Positions 21,812 to 34,776 of a stretch of 64,000 bases of DNA are shown here, in pieces. The position numbers and the translations under genes are program-made. The stretch's first letter is position 1. Every line of letters starts with the position of its first letter. Source of the stretch: Microplitis mediator (Eukaryota; Arthropoda; Insecta; Hymenoptera; Braconidae); NCBI RefSeq assembly GCF_029852145.1, contig NC_079974.1, forward strand, positions 3,351,001-3,415,000, given 5' to 3'. Below the pieces are notes generated by a model. The model worked only from the letters and a program-made list of their open reading frames with translations. It did not search any database and was not told the origin of the DNA.

Positions 21812-22261
21812 ATGGACTGTGATTTTCAAAGTTTAACGTGCACAAGTGCAGGTACCATTGCGCTGGAGAACTTCGACGAACTTCTGTACACCAACGAGAC
21901 TGGGACAATTACTCCGTTATACACGGAGTTTTCTACAGGTCTCAGCGTTAACGACGTTTGGGGCTTCAAAGTGGAGGTTAGCCACGACGAAGAAGATGAA
22001 CACTGGATCTCCTTGGGGATCCTTCCATTGAAAACGGAGCATACCTTAATCAGTTTCGAGCTCGAATGCTGTGTGGTGGATGAGGAAGGTAACATACTGC
22101 GACTGCCTGCAGAAATTGAACCTTTCAAAGACTACGACAATTATATATACCTCGGGGATTTCTTCAAACGAAGTGAGCCCGACTTATTGCGTCTACTGTC
22201 GGACGGAACTCTAATTTTACAGTTAGAGCTGACTATTCGCATAGGCGACGATTTGAAATAA
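21812..22261 (+). CDS. MATH-domain protein, copy 3 (group B)
   Basis: 149 residues, intronless. Compared with group A the first 55 residues differ strongly (SLTCTSAGTIALENFDELLY), while the MATH core is nearly the same: WGFKVEVSHDEEDEHWISLG, FELECCVVDEEGN and YIYLGDFFKRSEPDLLRLL. It ends IRIGDDLK. The protein is identical to copy 5. It is convergent with copy 4 across a repeat-filled stretch of about 2.7 kb. That the N-terminal half varies while the core is fixed suggests a family under constraint on the domain face. Confidence 0.8.
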   Translation: MDCDFQSLTCTSAGTIALENFDELLYTNETGTITPLYTEFSTGLSVNDVWGFKVEVSHDEEDEHWISLGILPLKTEHTLISFELECCVVDEEGNILRLPAEIEPFKDYDNYIYLGDFFKRSEPDLLRLLSDGTLILQLELTIRIGDDLK

Positions 22262-22297
22262 TTAGATACTCAAGTTTCGAACTTTGAGGTTAAAAAC

Positions 22298-22313
22298 GGC
22301 CCTTTTCAGGGCC
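22298..22313 (+). terminator. Histone-type 3' stem-loop of MATH copy 3
   Basis: GGCCCTTTTCAGGGCC plus ACCAAA, starting 36 nt after the stop. The downstream AATAAAG of group A is changed to ACTAAAG here, which leaves the stem-loop as the clearest 3' end signal. Confidence 0.75.
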
Positions 22314-22559
22314 ACCAAATTTTTCACACGTAAAAATTAACTCAAGTTTTATATATTCTCCATCTCATCCTTTGTCCTAAACTCTTCCAAAATTAATATT
22401 ATTTATTTAATGCCTACTAAAGATAATTAATCTAAATCTTCCCTTCAATATTTTTACCACATTAATGCCTACTTTCCAAATGTCAAAAAGCATTAAAAAT
22501 ATCAAACATATATTTATGATACTTGGTTTAGCGGTCTTACGATTTCCAATTTTTTTTTT

Positions 22560-24560
<2,001 letters not shown>

Positions 24561-24587
24561 AAAAAAATTATAGGGAAGATTTATATG

Positions 24588-24782
24588 ATCCTGAAGTTAG
24601 CAGACATTTAAAAATTTTTGTTTTTCAACAATTTCATTGCAAAAAAATAAAATAAAAATATGCACATGTAGAAAATTAAAATAACTACAAGTGCAATTTT
24701 TTCAAATATTTTTTTTTATGATTTATCATCTAAAAAAAAAAAATTCAAAAATTAATAGATGTCTGCTAACTTCAGTATCATT
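24588..24782. mobile_element. MITE family M2 (ends GAAGTTAGCAGAC)
   Basis: A 195-bp element whose ends are inverted repeats: ATCCTGAAGTTAGCAGACAT at left and the complement of GATGTCTGCTAACTTCAGTA at right. Further copies lie at 29159-29358, 35130-35340, 35465-35640 and in the mirrored arm near 61370-61870. Half copies flank the group A MATH genes near 12090, 15275, 40600 and 49340. Confidence 0.7.
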
Positions 24783-24900
24783 AATTATATTTATTAGGCA
24801 TTAAATAAATAAATATTAATTTTGAAAGAGTTTTGGAGAAAGGATATGAGTTGAGGTATATATAAAACTTGAGTAAGTGTTTACGTGTAAAAAATTTGGT

Positions 24901-24916
24901 GGCCCTGAAAAGGGCC
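24901..24916 (-). terminator. Histone-type 3' stem-loop of MATH copy 4
   Basis: Minus-strand GGCCCTTTTCAGGGCC plus ACCAAA, 32 nt after the stop codon. Confidence 0.75.
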
Positions 24917-24948
24917 GTTTTCAACTCAAAGTTCGGGAACTTGAGTAT

Positions 24949-25401
24949 CTAATTATCTGCATCGTCGCCTAGAAAAATGGTCAGCTCTATCTGTAAAATT
25001 AGATTTCCGTCCACCAGTAGACGCAATAAGTCGGGGTCACTTCGTTTGAAGAAATCTCCGAGGTATATATAATTGTCGTAGTCGTTGAAAGGATGTATTT
25101 TTCTAGGCAGTCTCAGTAGGTTACCTCCCTCATCCACCACACAGCATTCGAGCTCGAAGTTGATTTCGGAATACTCCGATTTCAATGGAAGGATCCCCAA
25201 GGAGATCCAGTGTTCATCTTTTTCGTTGTGGCTAACCTCCACTTTGAAGCCCCAAACGTCGTTAACGTCGACGGCTGAACAAAACTTCCTGTATATCGGA
25301 GTAATTGTCCCAGTCTCGTTGGTGAAGAGAAGTTTATCGAAGTCCTCTACCACAAAGATGCTTGCACTTGTGCACCTTAATTTTTGAAAACCACAGTCCA
25401 T
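24949..25401 (-). CDS. MATH-domain protein, copy 4 (group C)
   Basis: 150 residues, a third sequence type. The N-terminus (MDCGFQKLRCTSASIFVVED) is closer to group B, whereas the C-terminus (DPDLLRLLVDGNLILQIELT) is group A-like, so it could be an intermediate or a recombinant. It carries private changes in the otherwise invariant block (SHNEKDEHW in place of SHDEEDEHW; VDEGGN in place of VDEEGN). The frame is fully open. It is divergent to copy 5 with a spacer that holds a MITE. Confidence 0.78.
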   Translation of the reverse strand: MDCGFQKLRCTSASIFVVEDFDKLLFTNETGTITPIYRKFCSAVDVNDVWGFKVEVSHNEKDEHWISLGILPLKSEYSEINFELECCVVDEGGNLLRLPRKIHPFNDYDNYIYLGDFFKRSDPDLLRLLVDGNLILQIELTIFLGDDADN

Positions 25402-25485
25402 GATGATTCAGGCAATTGATCGTCACTAAATAAAGAATTTAACTTGCGAGGCGTACAGCGCAACGTTTCGAGCGTTATGACTGCT

Positions 25486-25589
25486 ACTGACCGTGTGACT
25501 CATATATAAAGACGGATCACTCCCTCCACTAAATTTTGACTAACTAACAGGATGGTAAATTTCACCCCCACTCCTTAAAAAGGACCAAT
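25486..25589 (-). promoter_or_regulatory. Promoter of MATH copy 4
   Basis: Read on the minus strand: ATTGG (25585-25589), TATATA (25503-25508) and the TCAGT initiator (25486-25490). Confidence 0.5.
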
Positions 25590-25858
25590 CATGACGATCT
25601 TATTTTCTCTCTTCATTCTTAATTTTGAGTAATTAAAATCGAGAAATCGCATCACTATGAAATATGATCAATGTAAGTGGACTTTTTATAATAAATTGAA
25701 TTGACACTAGCATGTAAATAGAGCCAACAATAAATTAAAATCCATATTAATATTTTTATTTTAAATTATACTCAAGTTAGGACGATGATAAAAATAAATA
25801 ATAAAGTACAAATTTTATATCTCGTTACTAGGACCATAAGGGCGTATCTCAAATCATA

Positions 25859-25890
25859 CGCCTTTTTGGTTCTGCAGAACCAAAAAGGCG
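25859..25890. repeat. Perfect 32-bp palindrome centred on CTGCAG
   Basis: CGCCTTTTTGGTTCTG is followed directly by its exact complement. A half copy (ATACGCCTTTTTGGTTTT) follows about 120 bp later. The protein-like frame across it is not supported. Confidence 0.8.
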
Positions 25891-26388
25891 CAAAAAAAAA
25901 TTTTTTTTTGCTTCAATCAATATAAAAATGTTGAAAACATTAAAATCTATGGAAAAAAATGAAAAAAATAATTTTCTTGTTATACGCCTTTTTGGTTTTA
26001 AGAAATGACTTTTTAAAGTTTGAGATAGAAATATTGAAACAACGTTGTATGAAAAACGAGTTGCTTGATTAATCAGCTCGCCAATCATGACCGATTCTGA
26101 TGATTAATTGACAATTATTAGTCCGTCTTTTCAAAAAAAATGGTCGGTCATCACAGAAGACGACATAGATTCAAAATTTAATTCAGTGCATTTGGAAAAA
26201 GTCATACTTCAACACAAACAAAACAAAAAAAAATTGTCACGCAAGAAAAAAAAAAATCTACGTCGATGACAGGCCTAGCTCATTGAAAAATTCAATTTCC
26301 CATATAACTAACACGGGAAATTTTTATTTACTTCGAATAGTTTTAACTCGTTAACAAATCAATAGATCGCATAGATCAAGACATGTCT

Positions 26389-27258
26389 ATTAGAGTGGGC
26401 CGAAAATCCGCTTTTTTTATTCATTTTCATTATTAATACCGAAAATATTTTTCCTTGTACGAAAAAAAATTTTTCGGAAATCAAAAAAAATTTTAGGTCG
26501 ATATCTTAGGCTCGCCAAATCTCGCTAAAGTTAGAAGTTGTTTAAAATTCTTTTCCAACCCATTTTGATCGGAAATTTAATTCTCTACAAAAAAGGTCAT
26601 ATAATAAAATTATGTAAAATTGATAGTTACTGAGATAATTGCAATTTTGCTCTAAAAAGTAAAATTTTTCGAGATATTATTACTTTTTCAGGGTAAAAAA
26701 TAAATTGTATCATATAAATTTCGCAGGACATCCAATTTTCTACGAAACAGACCTTATAAAAATTTATTCAAAGTTGATAGTTACAAAGATAATAGTAATT
26801 TTTGGTAAAAACCATCAAATAACGAGAAATGTGACTATTTAAACATAAAACTGCCAGTTTCTGAATAACTATAAATTTCAAGTTTTACCAGAAGACCAAT
26901 TTTGTAAGAAATTTGATTTTTCATGAAATTTATATGATAAAATTTATATTTTACCCTGAAAAAGTGATCATATCTTGAAAAATTATATTTTCCAGAACAA
27001 AATTGCAATTATCTCAGTAACTATCAATTTTACGTAATTTTATTATAAGACCTTTTATGTAGAGAATTAAATTTCCGATCAAAATGTGTTGAAAAAAGAA
27101 TTTTAAACAACTTCAAACTTAAGTGGGATTCGGTGAGCCTAAGATATTGAGCTAAAATTTTTTTTGATTTCCGAAAAATTTTTTTTTTGTACAAAGAAAA
27201 ATATTTTAGGTATTAATAATGAAAATTCAAAAAAAGCGTATTTTCGTCTCACTCTAAT
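26389..27258. mobile_element. 870-bp foldback MITE with target duplication GTCT
   Basis: The ends ATTAGAGTGGGCCGAAAAT and CGTCTCACTCTAAT are inverted repeats, and the two halves match over most of their length. GTCT flanks it at 26385-26388 and 27259-27262. The direct-repeat partner near 20305 lacks the insert. No coding capacity. It sits at the axis between divergent MATH copies 4 and 5. Confidence 0.75.
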
Positions 27259-27976
27259 GTCTATATAGGAAATTAAACGCTTTACAAACAAAGTCACTCA
27301 TCGTTTTTTGATAAATCTACTTGTTCAAAAGTTATTAAAGCTTGAAGTAAAGTTCAAGATCTTTCCACTTTTCCGGTGAAACTGTAAGATTTATCATAAA
27401 TTTTTATAGGTTTTTTTTTGTTGACAATTTTATTTTCTACTAATTATTATCAGTAGAATTTAAAAAAAAAACCGATTAAAGCTTAGTCTCCCTTAACTTA
27501 AATCCTTGCTCCAATATTTTTTCAATATTGATGTGCACTTTTAAATGTCTAAGAAAATTAAAAATATCTAACATTTATCAATTAATTATTTTTAACGTAA
27601 AAAAACAACAGTAGTAATAACGTCGGTATCAGCGAGCCAATGAGAGAATAGTTGAGTGGCGGGAAAAATAACCTGGGTTACGAAAAAAAGTTTATCATTA
27701 CAAATTTAAAATTTGTTTTTAATGTTACTTCAAGGAAATCTCCCGAAATATTTATATATTATAATTAAAAAACCCTAGTACCAAATTTTCGGATTTATTT
27801 TGTCTTAAAATGTATAAAATTTGTACATATTTTTTTATTTTCATCAACGTCCCAACTTAAGTACAATTTAAAATAAAAATATTGATATGGATTTAAATTT
27901 TTTGTTGGCTCGATTTATGTGCCAGTGTGAATCCAATTTATTATAAAAAGATCACTTACATTGATCATATTTCATA

Positions 27977-28282
27977 TATTGTAAGGAGAGCGGTGTTAAA
28001 AATAGACTTTTACTATGAGAATTAATAAAGAATATTATTCATTCACAAGTAGAGTGATCGAGGAAGTAAAAATATTTACAAAGTAAAATATTTTAACACT
28101 GGTCTAGAATATTGACAGCGGCAGCGGCGTTATTTTAAGACTGGATATTTTTTTTTAACACCGGTACAGAATATTTACACCGGCAGCGGCGTTATTCTCA
28201 CACCGCTTTCGATGTTGAAATTTAACATCGCCGATTTTAACACCTACACCGCTTGGACTTACCCCGGAGATTTTTTACAGTG
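27977..28282. mobile_element. Deleted copy of the CACTG-ended MITE
   Basis: Same insertion site as 21017-21554, but the left end is mutated (TATTGTAAGGAG) and about 230 bp of the interior is missing. The shared site shows the insertion predates duplication of units 3 and 5. Confidence 0.7.
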
Positions 28283-28351
28283 TAGTGATTCAATATCTCG
28301 ATTTTAGTTAGTTAAAATCAGGAATGAAGAGAGAAAATCAATATTGTCATG

Positions 28352-28455
28352 ATTGGTCCTTTCTAAGGAGTGGGGGTAAAATTTACCTTTCCGATAATTC
28401 GTCCAAATTTAGTGGAGGGGATGGTCAAAGTATACACACATGTCACACGGTCAGT
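28352..28455 (+). promoter_or_regulatory. Promoter of MATH copy 5
   Basis: ATTGG at 28352-28356 and TCAGT at 28451-28455 within CACACGGTCAGTAGC. As in copy 3 there is no clear TATA stretch. Confidence 0.45.
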
Positions 28456-28539
28456 AGCACTCATAACGCTTGAAACGTTGCGCTGTACGCCTCGCACTTT
28501 AAACTCTTCATTCAGTTACTATCGATTGTCTGAAACATC

Positions 28540-28989
28540 ATGGACTGTGATTTTCAAAGTTTAACGTGCACAAGTGCAGGTACCATTGCGCTGGAGAACT
28601 TCGACGAACTTCTGTACACCAACGAGACTGGGACAATTACTCCGTTATACACGGAGTTTTCTACAGGTCTCAGCGTTAACGACGTTTGGGGCTTCAAAGT
28701 GGAGGTTAGCCACGACGAAGAAGATGAACACTGGATCTCCTTGGGGATCCTTCCATTGAAAACGGAGCATACCTTAATCAGCTTCGAGCTCGAATGCTGT
28801 GTGGTGGATGAGGAAGGTAACATACTGCGACTGCCTGCAGAAATTGAACCTTTCAAAGACTACGACAATTATATATACCTCGGGGATTTCTTCAAACGAA
28901 GTGAGCCCGACTTATTGCGTCTACTGTCGGACGGAACTCTAATTTTACAGTTGGAGCTGACTATTCGTATAGGCGACGATTTGAAATAA
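28540..28989 (+). CDS. MATH-domain protein, copy 5 (group B)
   Basis: 149 residues with the same protein as copy 3. The DNA differs at a few silent sites, for example near residues 71-72 and 140. It is the direct duplicate of the copy 3 unit and is divergent to copy 4. The reading frame and the 3' stem-loop are intact despite the decay of the flanking MITE, which suggests the gene has been maintained. Confidence 0.8.
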   Translation: MDCDFQSLTCTSAGTIALENFDELLYTNETGTITPLYTEFSTGLSVNDVWGFKVEVSHDEEDEHWISLGILPLKTEHTLISFELECCVVDEEGNILRLPAEIEPFKDYDNYIYLGDFFKRSEPDLLRLLSDGTLILQLELTIRIGDDLK

Positions 28990-29024
28990 TTAGATACTCA
29001 AGTTTCGAACTTTGAGTTGAAAAC

Positions 29025-29040
29025 GGCCCTTTTCAGGGCC
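29025..29040 (+). terminator. Histone-type 3' stem-loop of MATH copy 5
   Basis: GGCCCTTTTCAGGGCC plus ACCAAA, starting 35 nt after the stop. Confidence 0.75.
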
Positions 29041-29158
29041 ACCAAATTCTTTACACGTAAAAATTAACTCAAGTTATATATATTCTCCATCTCATCCTTT
29101 GTCCTAACATATTCCAAAATGAATTTTATTTATTTAATGCCTACTAAAGATACTTAAT

Positions 29159-29358
29159 GATACTGAAGTAGGCAGACGTCTAATAATTTTTGGATTTTTT
29201 TTTTAGATGATAAATCATAAAAAAAAAATATTTGAAAAAATTGCACCTGTAGTTATTTTAATTTTCTACATGTGCATATTTTTATCTTATTTTTTTGCAA
29301 TTAATTTGTTGAAAAATAAAAATTTAAAAATTTTTAAATGTCTGCTAACTTCAGGATG
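29159..29358. mobile_element. MITE family M2, second full copy
   Basis: Inverted counterpart of 24588-24782 in the unit of MATH copy 5, with ends TACTGAAGTAGGCAGACGTC and TGTCTGCTAACTTCAGGAT. Confidence 0.65.
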
Positions 29359-30390
29359 ATAGTAATTATTCTAAATCTTCCCTCCAATATTTTTTCAACA
29401 TTAATGCCTACTTCTCAAATGTCAACAAAAAGTTAAACATTTCCAACCTACATTTATGATACTCGATTTAGCCGTCTTAAAATTTACAATTTTTTTTCAA
29501 ACTTAAAAATCATAAAAAAAATCTGGGCGTCGGTTGAACCTGCGGGCCAGTCCCAAATCTTCCCGCTGTTTTCGAGCTTAAGGTGCTTGAAAACATCACT
29601 GTGAATATATTTTCGAGCTCGAAAATGCTATTACATGGAATCATTTTTTTATGAGCTTTTCAAGCTCTAACAAGTTACGTTTTATGCTAGAGTTTGAAAA
29701 GTTAAGAATCGAAAATCATTAATGAAGAAGCGGCTTTTGAATTTTTATTATCGATTATGTTCTCTGAAATAAATGTGTTGAGGCAAAAATCAATGTCATT
29801 GATCAAAATCAAGATTTGAATGAGTTTTGACTTAGGTCAGAGCAATAATATATGGAATATCCGAGAAAAACATTAAAGACTGGGTTTTTCAATTTTTTGC
29901 TGACAAACTAAGAAACAAGATTTATGACATTATCTGATGATCGGAAGAGACTATACACAGTAAGAGTTGGTATGTTTTCAGACACATTTTAGCACATTAT
30001 ATTTTGATTTATCATGAAAAAATAACATAAAAAGTTATTTTTTTAACTTTTCAGCGCCGATATCTTTCGAACTAATCAACCGATTTTGACGTTTGAGGTA
30101 GCAATCGGCGCGTTTTCTTGAATTCTAGAGCTAATTAAATTCACCTTAAATATGATAAAACCATTGTAGTGGTCATAACTTGACGGGAAATAAAAAAAAT
30201 TTTTTATTAATAATTTTTTGGGGAGGGGTCCTTCGTGCCCCAGAAAACAAAAATTTTTTTTCGATTTTTTATAAAATTTCGACTGATTCTTCTGAAATAG
30301 ACGGAATATAAACGAATCTGATGGTCAAAAGCCACGACAAGAAAAAACCGGCTTAAGGGGGCATTCGTACCCCGGTCTCCCCTACGTATA
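29359..30390. other. Repeat L remnants and intergenic DNA, no gene
   Basis: Mirrors 23940-24590. It ends in the CCGGCTTAAGG block also found at 11790 and 17735. No open frame is supported. Confidence 0.5.
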
Positions 30391-30635
30391 TCTGCTTGGA
30401 TATAAATGTTTATATCTGCTTATATATAGTTGGATCTGAGCAGATATATATACTTGTATATGCGTATATCTACTTGGATATTAATCTTAATACATCTCTA
30501 TATCTGCTTACATATGATTAGATCTGAGCAGATATAGTTATATACGCTTATATCTCGCAAGATCAAATATTTGGATGTACTTGGATATCAACAGATATAA
30601 CGAGATCTAGGCATATCTGGTTGGATCCAAACGTT
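30391..30635. repeat. Degenerate array of TATATCTGCTTGGAT words
   Basis: About ten diverged copies of a 12-16-bp word (ATATCTGCTTGGATAT, GATCTGAGCAGATATA) in both orientations. It has a satellite-like character and no coding frame. Confidence 0.6.
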
Positions 30636-31307
30636 TTTTATCGGGCGTGCTATAAAATATAGTTAAAACACAGAGTAATATCTCAAACGAAATAAAAACG
30701 AAAACAGAAAACAAAAGAAAACCTACAAAAATAAAAAGTGTTATTGGTTGTGAGTGCTTAGTTAAGTATTAACTCACATTTGTGAGCATAATTATATCCA
30801 TTAAAAAATATACGAAATTCAAATATATATTTTAAATATTATAAAACAAAGCAGTGTACATTACGAAGTTAATAAATGATAAAAACAAAAATACATTCCT
30901 TTAGAGGGAATCATCTCTATTTTCAATTAAGAAAATAACGGAATTTTATTTTTAATCGGTAATTAAGTTTTTAAAATAAAGTAAACATCAAAGGTGCCAA
31001 CAGTTATTGTGTTTTGATTAATTAAAATAAGTTGGTATTATCACACAACCCTCGCTCGAAAATCGCTTGTACGAGAGAACTAGCAGCCAATCCAGGGGTC
31101 AACAGCGAAGGAGTATTCCAACAGAGAATAAAGAAGATTTAAAAGTATCAGCGTAAAGGTAGGAAATTCAGAATTGACTTCTTTCTTTCTTGACTCAATA
31201 ACAAATTTCGAATAAGCCTCAAAATTTTAAGTGGCAATAAGGATGCGATAAATCTGGGAATTGGTTGAATTGATGACCAGTTTCTCTACCTATCGACTAA
31301 CGGAGAC
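30636..31307. other. AT-rich DNA with a possible non-coding exon end
   Basis: No credible coding frame. Around 31075-31160 a less AT-rich stretch ends in AGCGTAAAGGTAGGAAAT, which could be a splice donor of an untranslated exon cut off by FB copy 3. This is weak. Confidence 0.25.
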
Positions 31308-32725
31308 ATAGTCCATCGGCTGAAGAGGAGGTCCCGTAAACATTTTGTTGGCACCGGGTAAATCCAACTGTATCTAATGTATTTTGGGCCAAGGATCACG
31401 AAAATCGGGTCCATTTTGTTCAAAAGTGGTGCAAACAATTGTTTATAACAATTTAATTGTTTGAATCGAAATAACTCCCGAACAGCTGGTTTGTTGGGGC
31501 AGCGTAGAGGAAAAAAAATGTTCAGAATAAAAAAAAAACACAAAAAAAGTATCACATGTTTTTTTTGCATCTCGAATATTTCGCGAAATATAATAAAAAA
31601 ACGAGCCGGCGCTCGGACCTCTCCCTCGCGCACTAGCGACTGCCTGAGTTTTTTACATTAAAAATCATAGAAAAATAAAAAAAAAAATCGATTAATTGTT
31701 GATACTACCAATCGACAGCATTTTTTCTGAAACGAATTTTTGCCGTATCGTCAAAAGACGTTTTTTTTTTTGTTCACAAATGTTATAAACAAATGGATTT
31801 TTTCAAAGTCCAGATTGGGTTAAAAAAATCAACAAATTGTCAATACTACCAATCGACAGCGTTTTTTATGAAACGGATTTCTGTCGTATCGTCAAAAGAC
31901 GTTTTTTTTTTTTGTTCACAAATGTTATAAACAAATGCATTTTTTCTGAAACGAATTTTTGTCGTATCGTCAAAAGACGTTTTTTTTTTTGTTCACAAAT
32001 GTTATAAACAAATGGATTTTTTCAAAGTCCAGATTGGGTTAAAAAAATCAACAAATTGTCGATACTACCAATCGACAGCGTTTTTTATGAAACGAATTTC
32101 TGTCGTATGGTCAAAAAACGTTTTTTGGTAGTATCGACATTTTTTCGATTTTTTGAACACATTTCGGACTTTGAAAAAATCCATTTGTTTATAACATTTG
32201 TGAACAAAAAAAAAAACGTCTTTTGACGATACGACAAAAATTCGTTTCAGAAAAAATGCTGTCGATTGGTAATATCGACAATTAATCGATTTTTTTTTTA
32301 TTTTTCTATGATTTTTAATTTGAAAAACTTAGAAAAATTCCGGCCTATCCAGCATCTGACGCGATTTGGCGGAGAGAGAGCTCGCGCATAGGCAGTCGCT
32401 AGTGCGCGAGGGAGAGGTCCCAGCGCCGGCTCGTTTTTTTATTATATCTCGCGAAATATTTGAGATACAAAAAAAACACATGATACCTTTTTTGTGTATT
32501 TTTTTATTCTAAACATTTTTTTTTTCTACACTGCCCCAACAAACCAGCCGTTCGGGAGTTATTTTGATTTAAACAATTAAATTGTTATAAACAATTGTTA
32601 GCACCACTTTTGAACAAAATGGACCCAATTTTCGTGATCCTTGGCCCAAAATACATAAGATACAGTTGGATTTACCCGGTGCCAACAAAATGTTTACGGG
32701 ACCTCCTCTTCAGCCGATGGACTAT
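31308..32725. mobile_element. Foldback element FB copy 3
   Basis: Ends ATAGTCCATCGGCTGAAGAGG and complement. The left half carries an internal triplication of a block of about 120 bp containing TCGTATCGTCAAAAGACG and TTCACAAATGTTATAAAC. Frames at 31286 (-), 31461 and 32595 are FB translations. It lies directly left of the left arm of IR-C. Confidence 0.75.
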
Positions 32726-32799
32726 TACTGCTGATTTAAAAAAAAATATCTCCCATTTTACGTGTCAACTTATAATAAAATCATTACAATCTATTACTA

Positions 32800-32940
32800 A
32801 CTTTTTTTTACATATTATCTTTTGATATTCATCCGAAAATCATCTGAAATTCATATTTGTGTCAAAATATGACTTGCACATGATATTCAGCTGACCACCT
32901 GTGAATTACCGGCGAAATTTCGCAATTTTTCACACGGGTG
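32800..32940. repeat. Inverted repeat left of the cyclin cassette
   Basis: About 120 bp here (TTGATATTCATCCG, CATGATATTCAGCTGA, CACCTGTGAATTACCG) is repeated in inverted orientation at about 38025-38140 on the far side of the cyclin gene. The pair brackets a roughly 5.3-kb unit like transposon ends. Confidence 0.6.
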
Positions 32941-33470
32941 ACGTTTAAAATTAAAACCCGAAACCTGGATGTCAATATAAAAAATAAATTTTATAATACA
33001 CATCATAAATTTTTAATTTTCAAATTACAATTTTTAAATTCCAAAAATAATTTTTTCCTGTATAGATAATAAATTTTAATATTTATTTTATAATTATTTA
33101 CGTTTGAATTGTAATTGAAAGAATACCCATTTAAAATGATACTATTTACTGATTACCGTCATTATGTTATTTGTCGCCTCTTAATGTACACAGGTAATTT
33201 ATTTCCGTATACTTTAATTTTCAGGAAATTTTAAATCTATTATTTGAGACTTCGGCATAAATATATAATGACAAACTTAATTATTTGCCATTTGGTCTTT
33301 CACAGGAATAGTAATTACGTTCACACGTGAATATGCAGACCTTAATGACCATAATATTGTGAGTTCTAAGTCTAATTACCTTTTCCTAATTACATCAGGT
33401 ACATTTCTTCAGCCCCAAACTATTACTTTTTAATTACCCCCATACCCATTGTCGTGACAACTTCTTTTGT

Positions 33471-33477
33471 TATAAAA
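33471..33477 (+). promoter_or_regulatory. TATA box of cyclin-T-like gene 1
   Basis: TATAAAA about 200 nt upstream of the start codon, conserved in the other copy. CTCACTTTATTC follows in the predicted leader. Confidence 0.4.
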
Positions 33478-33672
33478 TCCCTTAAATTTTAGTGTCTTGT
33501 CAATATTTCCTCACTTTATTCTCGAACTTCATACCCAACAGTTCGTCTGAGAATATTTCAAAAGTTACGGAAAAAACCAAATTGTGTTATTTCAAAGTGC
33601 TTAAGCTGTTCCAGTGCAGAGTAAGAAAGTTTCCAGTGAAGTTAAATTAACAGTAAAAAATTGTGAATAAAA

Positions 33673-34776
33673 ATGGCTCAAAAGTGGTATTTCAACAAAG
33701 AAGAGTTGAAGAACTCTCCTAGTTCCAAGGATGGCATCAGCGCGGAGAAGGAGCTAGATCACAAACAACAAGCCGCTTACCTTATAACTGATTTGGGCAA
33801 GCGGCTAAAGTTGTCAGAAGTCTGTGTGCACACTGCCATTGTGTACATGCACAGATTCTTTATTCACCATTCATTAGCCAAGTTTCACCGGTATGAAATT
33901 GCCACGGCAGCGATTTTTCTGGCGGCAAAGGTGGAAGAAGAGCCACAAAAATCGCAGGCGGTCATCAGCGCTCTTCATGTCTGCCTCAACAAATACGAAG
34001 TTCACCAACTGGACACTACTTTTGCCGAGAACCAGGAGAAGGTCAAGGCACTAACTTCAAATGAGCAACTTCTTCTGGGAACACTTGGATTCAAGATGGG
34101 GGTTAGTCACCCTCATCATTACATCAAGAAATTCTGTGGGGGAATAAAAGCTTGCAAGGAATTATGCAAGATTTTCCTGCAGATGGCTAATTACACTTTA
34201 CAGATGACGTCAATGTGCGTGAAATATAAACCGGCAGTTGTGGCGTCATTCTGTATTTATTTCACCATCCAATCATCGCAGTGGAAGATTCCCCAAGTCA
34301 TAGACGGGAATCTTTGGTTTTGGCTCCTCGACACCAAAGTGACCTTCGATTTACTGATTAAGATGGACCGGGAGTTCAAAGCGGTTTTAGATAAAATGTC
34401 ACCCAGGATAAAAAACCGGGTGATGGGATTATTTAAAAATCCATCGGTCAAAGTGACTGCAGTGAATCGGATAGCGACGACCCCCAGTTCATCGAATCCA
34501 GAAATCGTTTCCGGTAACCCTGAAGTCGAGAAGCCAAGGACTCGACGAAAAATCAGCTATCACGAGTATCGTGATAGACTGATGAAGAAAAAATCTGAAT
34601 CAGATGGATCATCGACTTCTTCACCTCCTGATGTAGAAGTTCAGGATAATTCCATTGGAAGTACCTGCCAGCTTGTACCCTCAACTGAAGCGGATCTGGA
34701 CCACAGCCGTAAGCGTCAAAATAATTACGACATGGGCAGTATTTTGTGTTCTGCTAAGAGACGTAAGCTTTTGTAG
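33673..34776 (+). CDS. Cyclin-T-like protein, intronless copy 1
   Basis: 367 residues. Residues about 4-245 form two cyclin folds resembling cyclin T: KWYFNKEELKNSPS, KRLKLSEVCVHTAIVYMHRF, AAIFLAAKVEEEPQK in box 1, then LGTLGFKMGVSHPHHYIKKF, KYKPAVVASFCIYF and WKIPQVIDGNLWFWLLD in box 2. Cyclin T partners Cdk9 in P-TEFb, which releases paused RNA polymerase II; that role is family knowledge. The tail is short (about 120 residues; animal cyclin T is usually longer), with RTRRK and a terminal AKRRKLL as likely nuclear signals. The lack of introns suggests a retroposed origin, but no poly(A) tail or target duplication was found. It differs from copy 2 at three residues (CGG/CGE, SNP/SDP, GNP/GYP). 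The frame is intact, so both copies could be working genes. Confidence 0.8.
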   Translation: MAQKWYFNKEELKNSPSSKDGISAEKELDHKQQAAYLITDLGKRLKLSEVCVHTAIVYMHRFFIHHSLAKFHRYEIATAAIFLAAKVEEEPQKSQAVISALHVCLNKYEVHQLDTTFAENQEKVKALTSNEQLLLGTLGFKMGVSHPHHYIKKFCGGIKACKELCKIFLQMANYTLQMTSMCVKYKPAVVASFCIYFTIQSSQWKIPQVIDGNLWFWLLDTKVTFDLLIKMDREFKAVLDKMSPRIKNRVMGLFKNPSVKVTAVNRIATTPSSSNPEIVSGNPEVEKPRTRRKISYHEYRDRLMKKKSESDGSSTSSPPDVEVQDNSIGSTCQLVPSTEADLDHSRKRQNNYDMGSILCSAKRRKLL

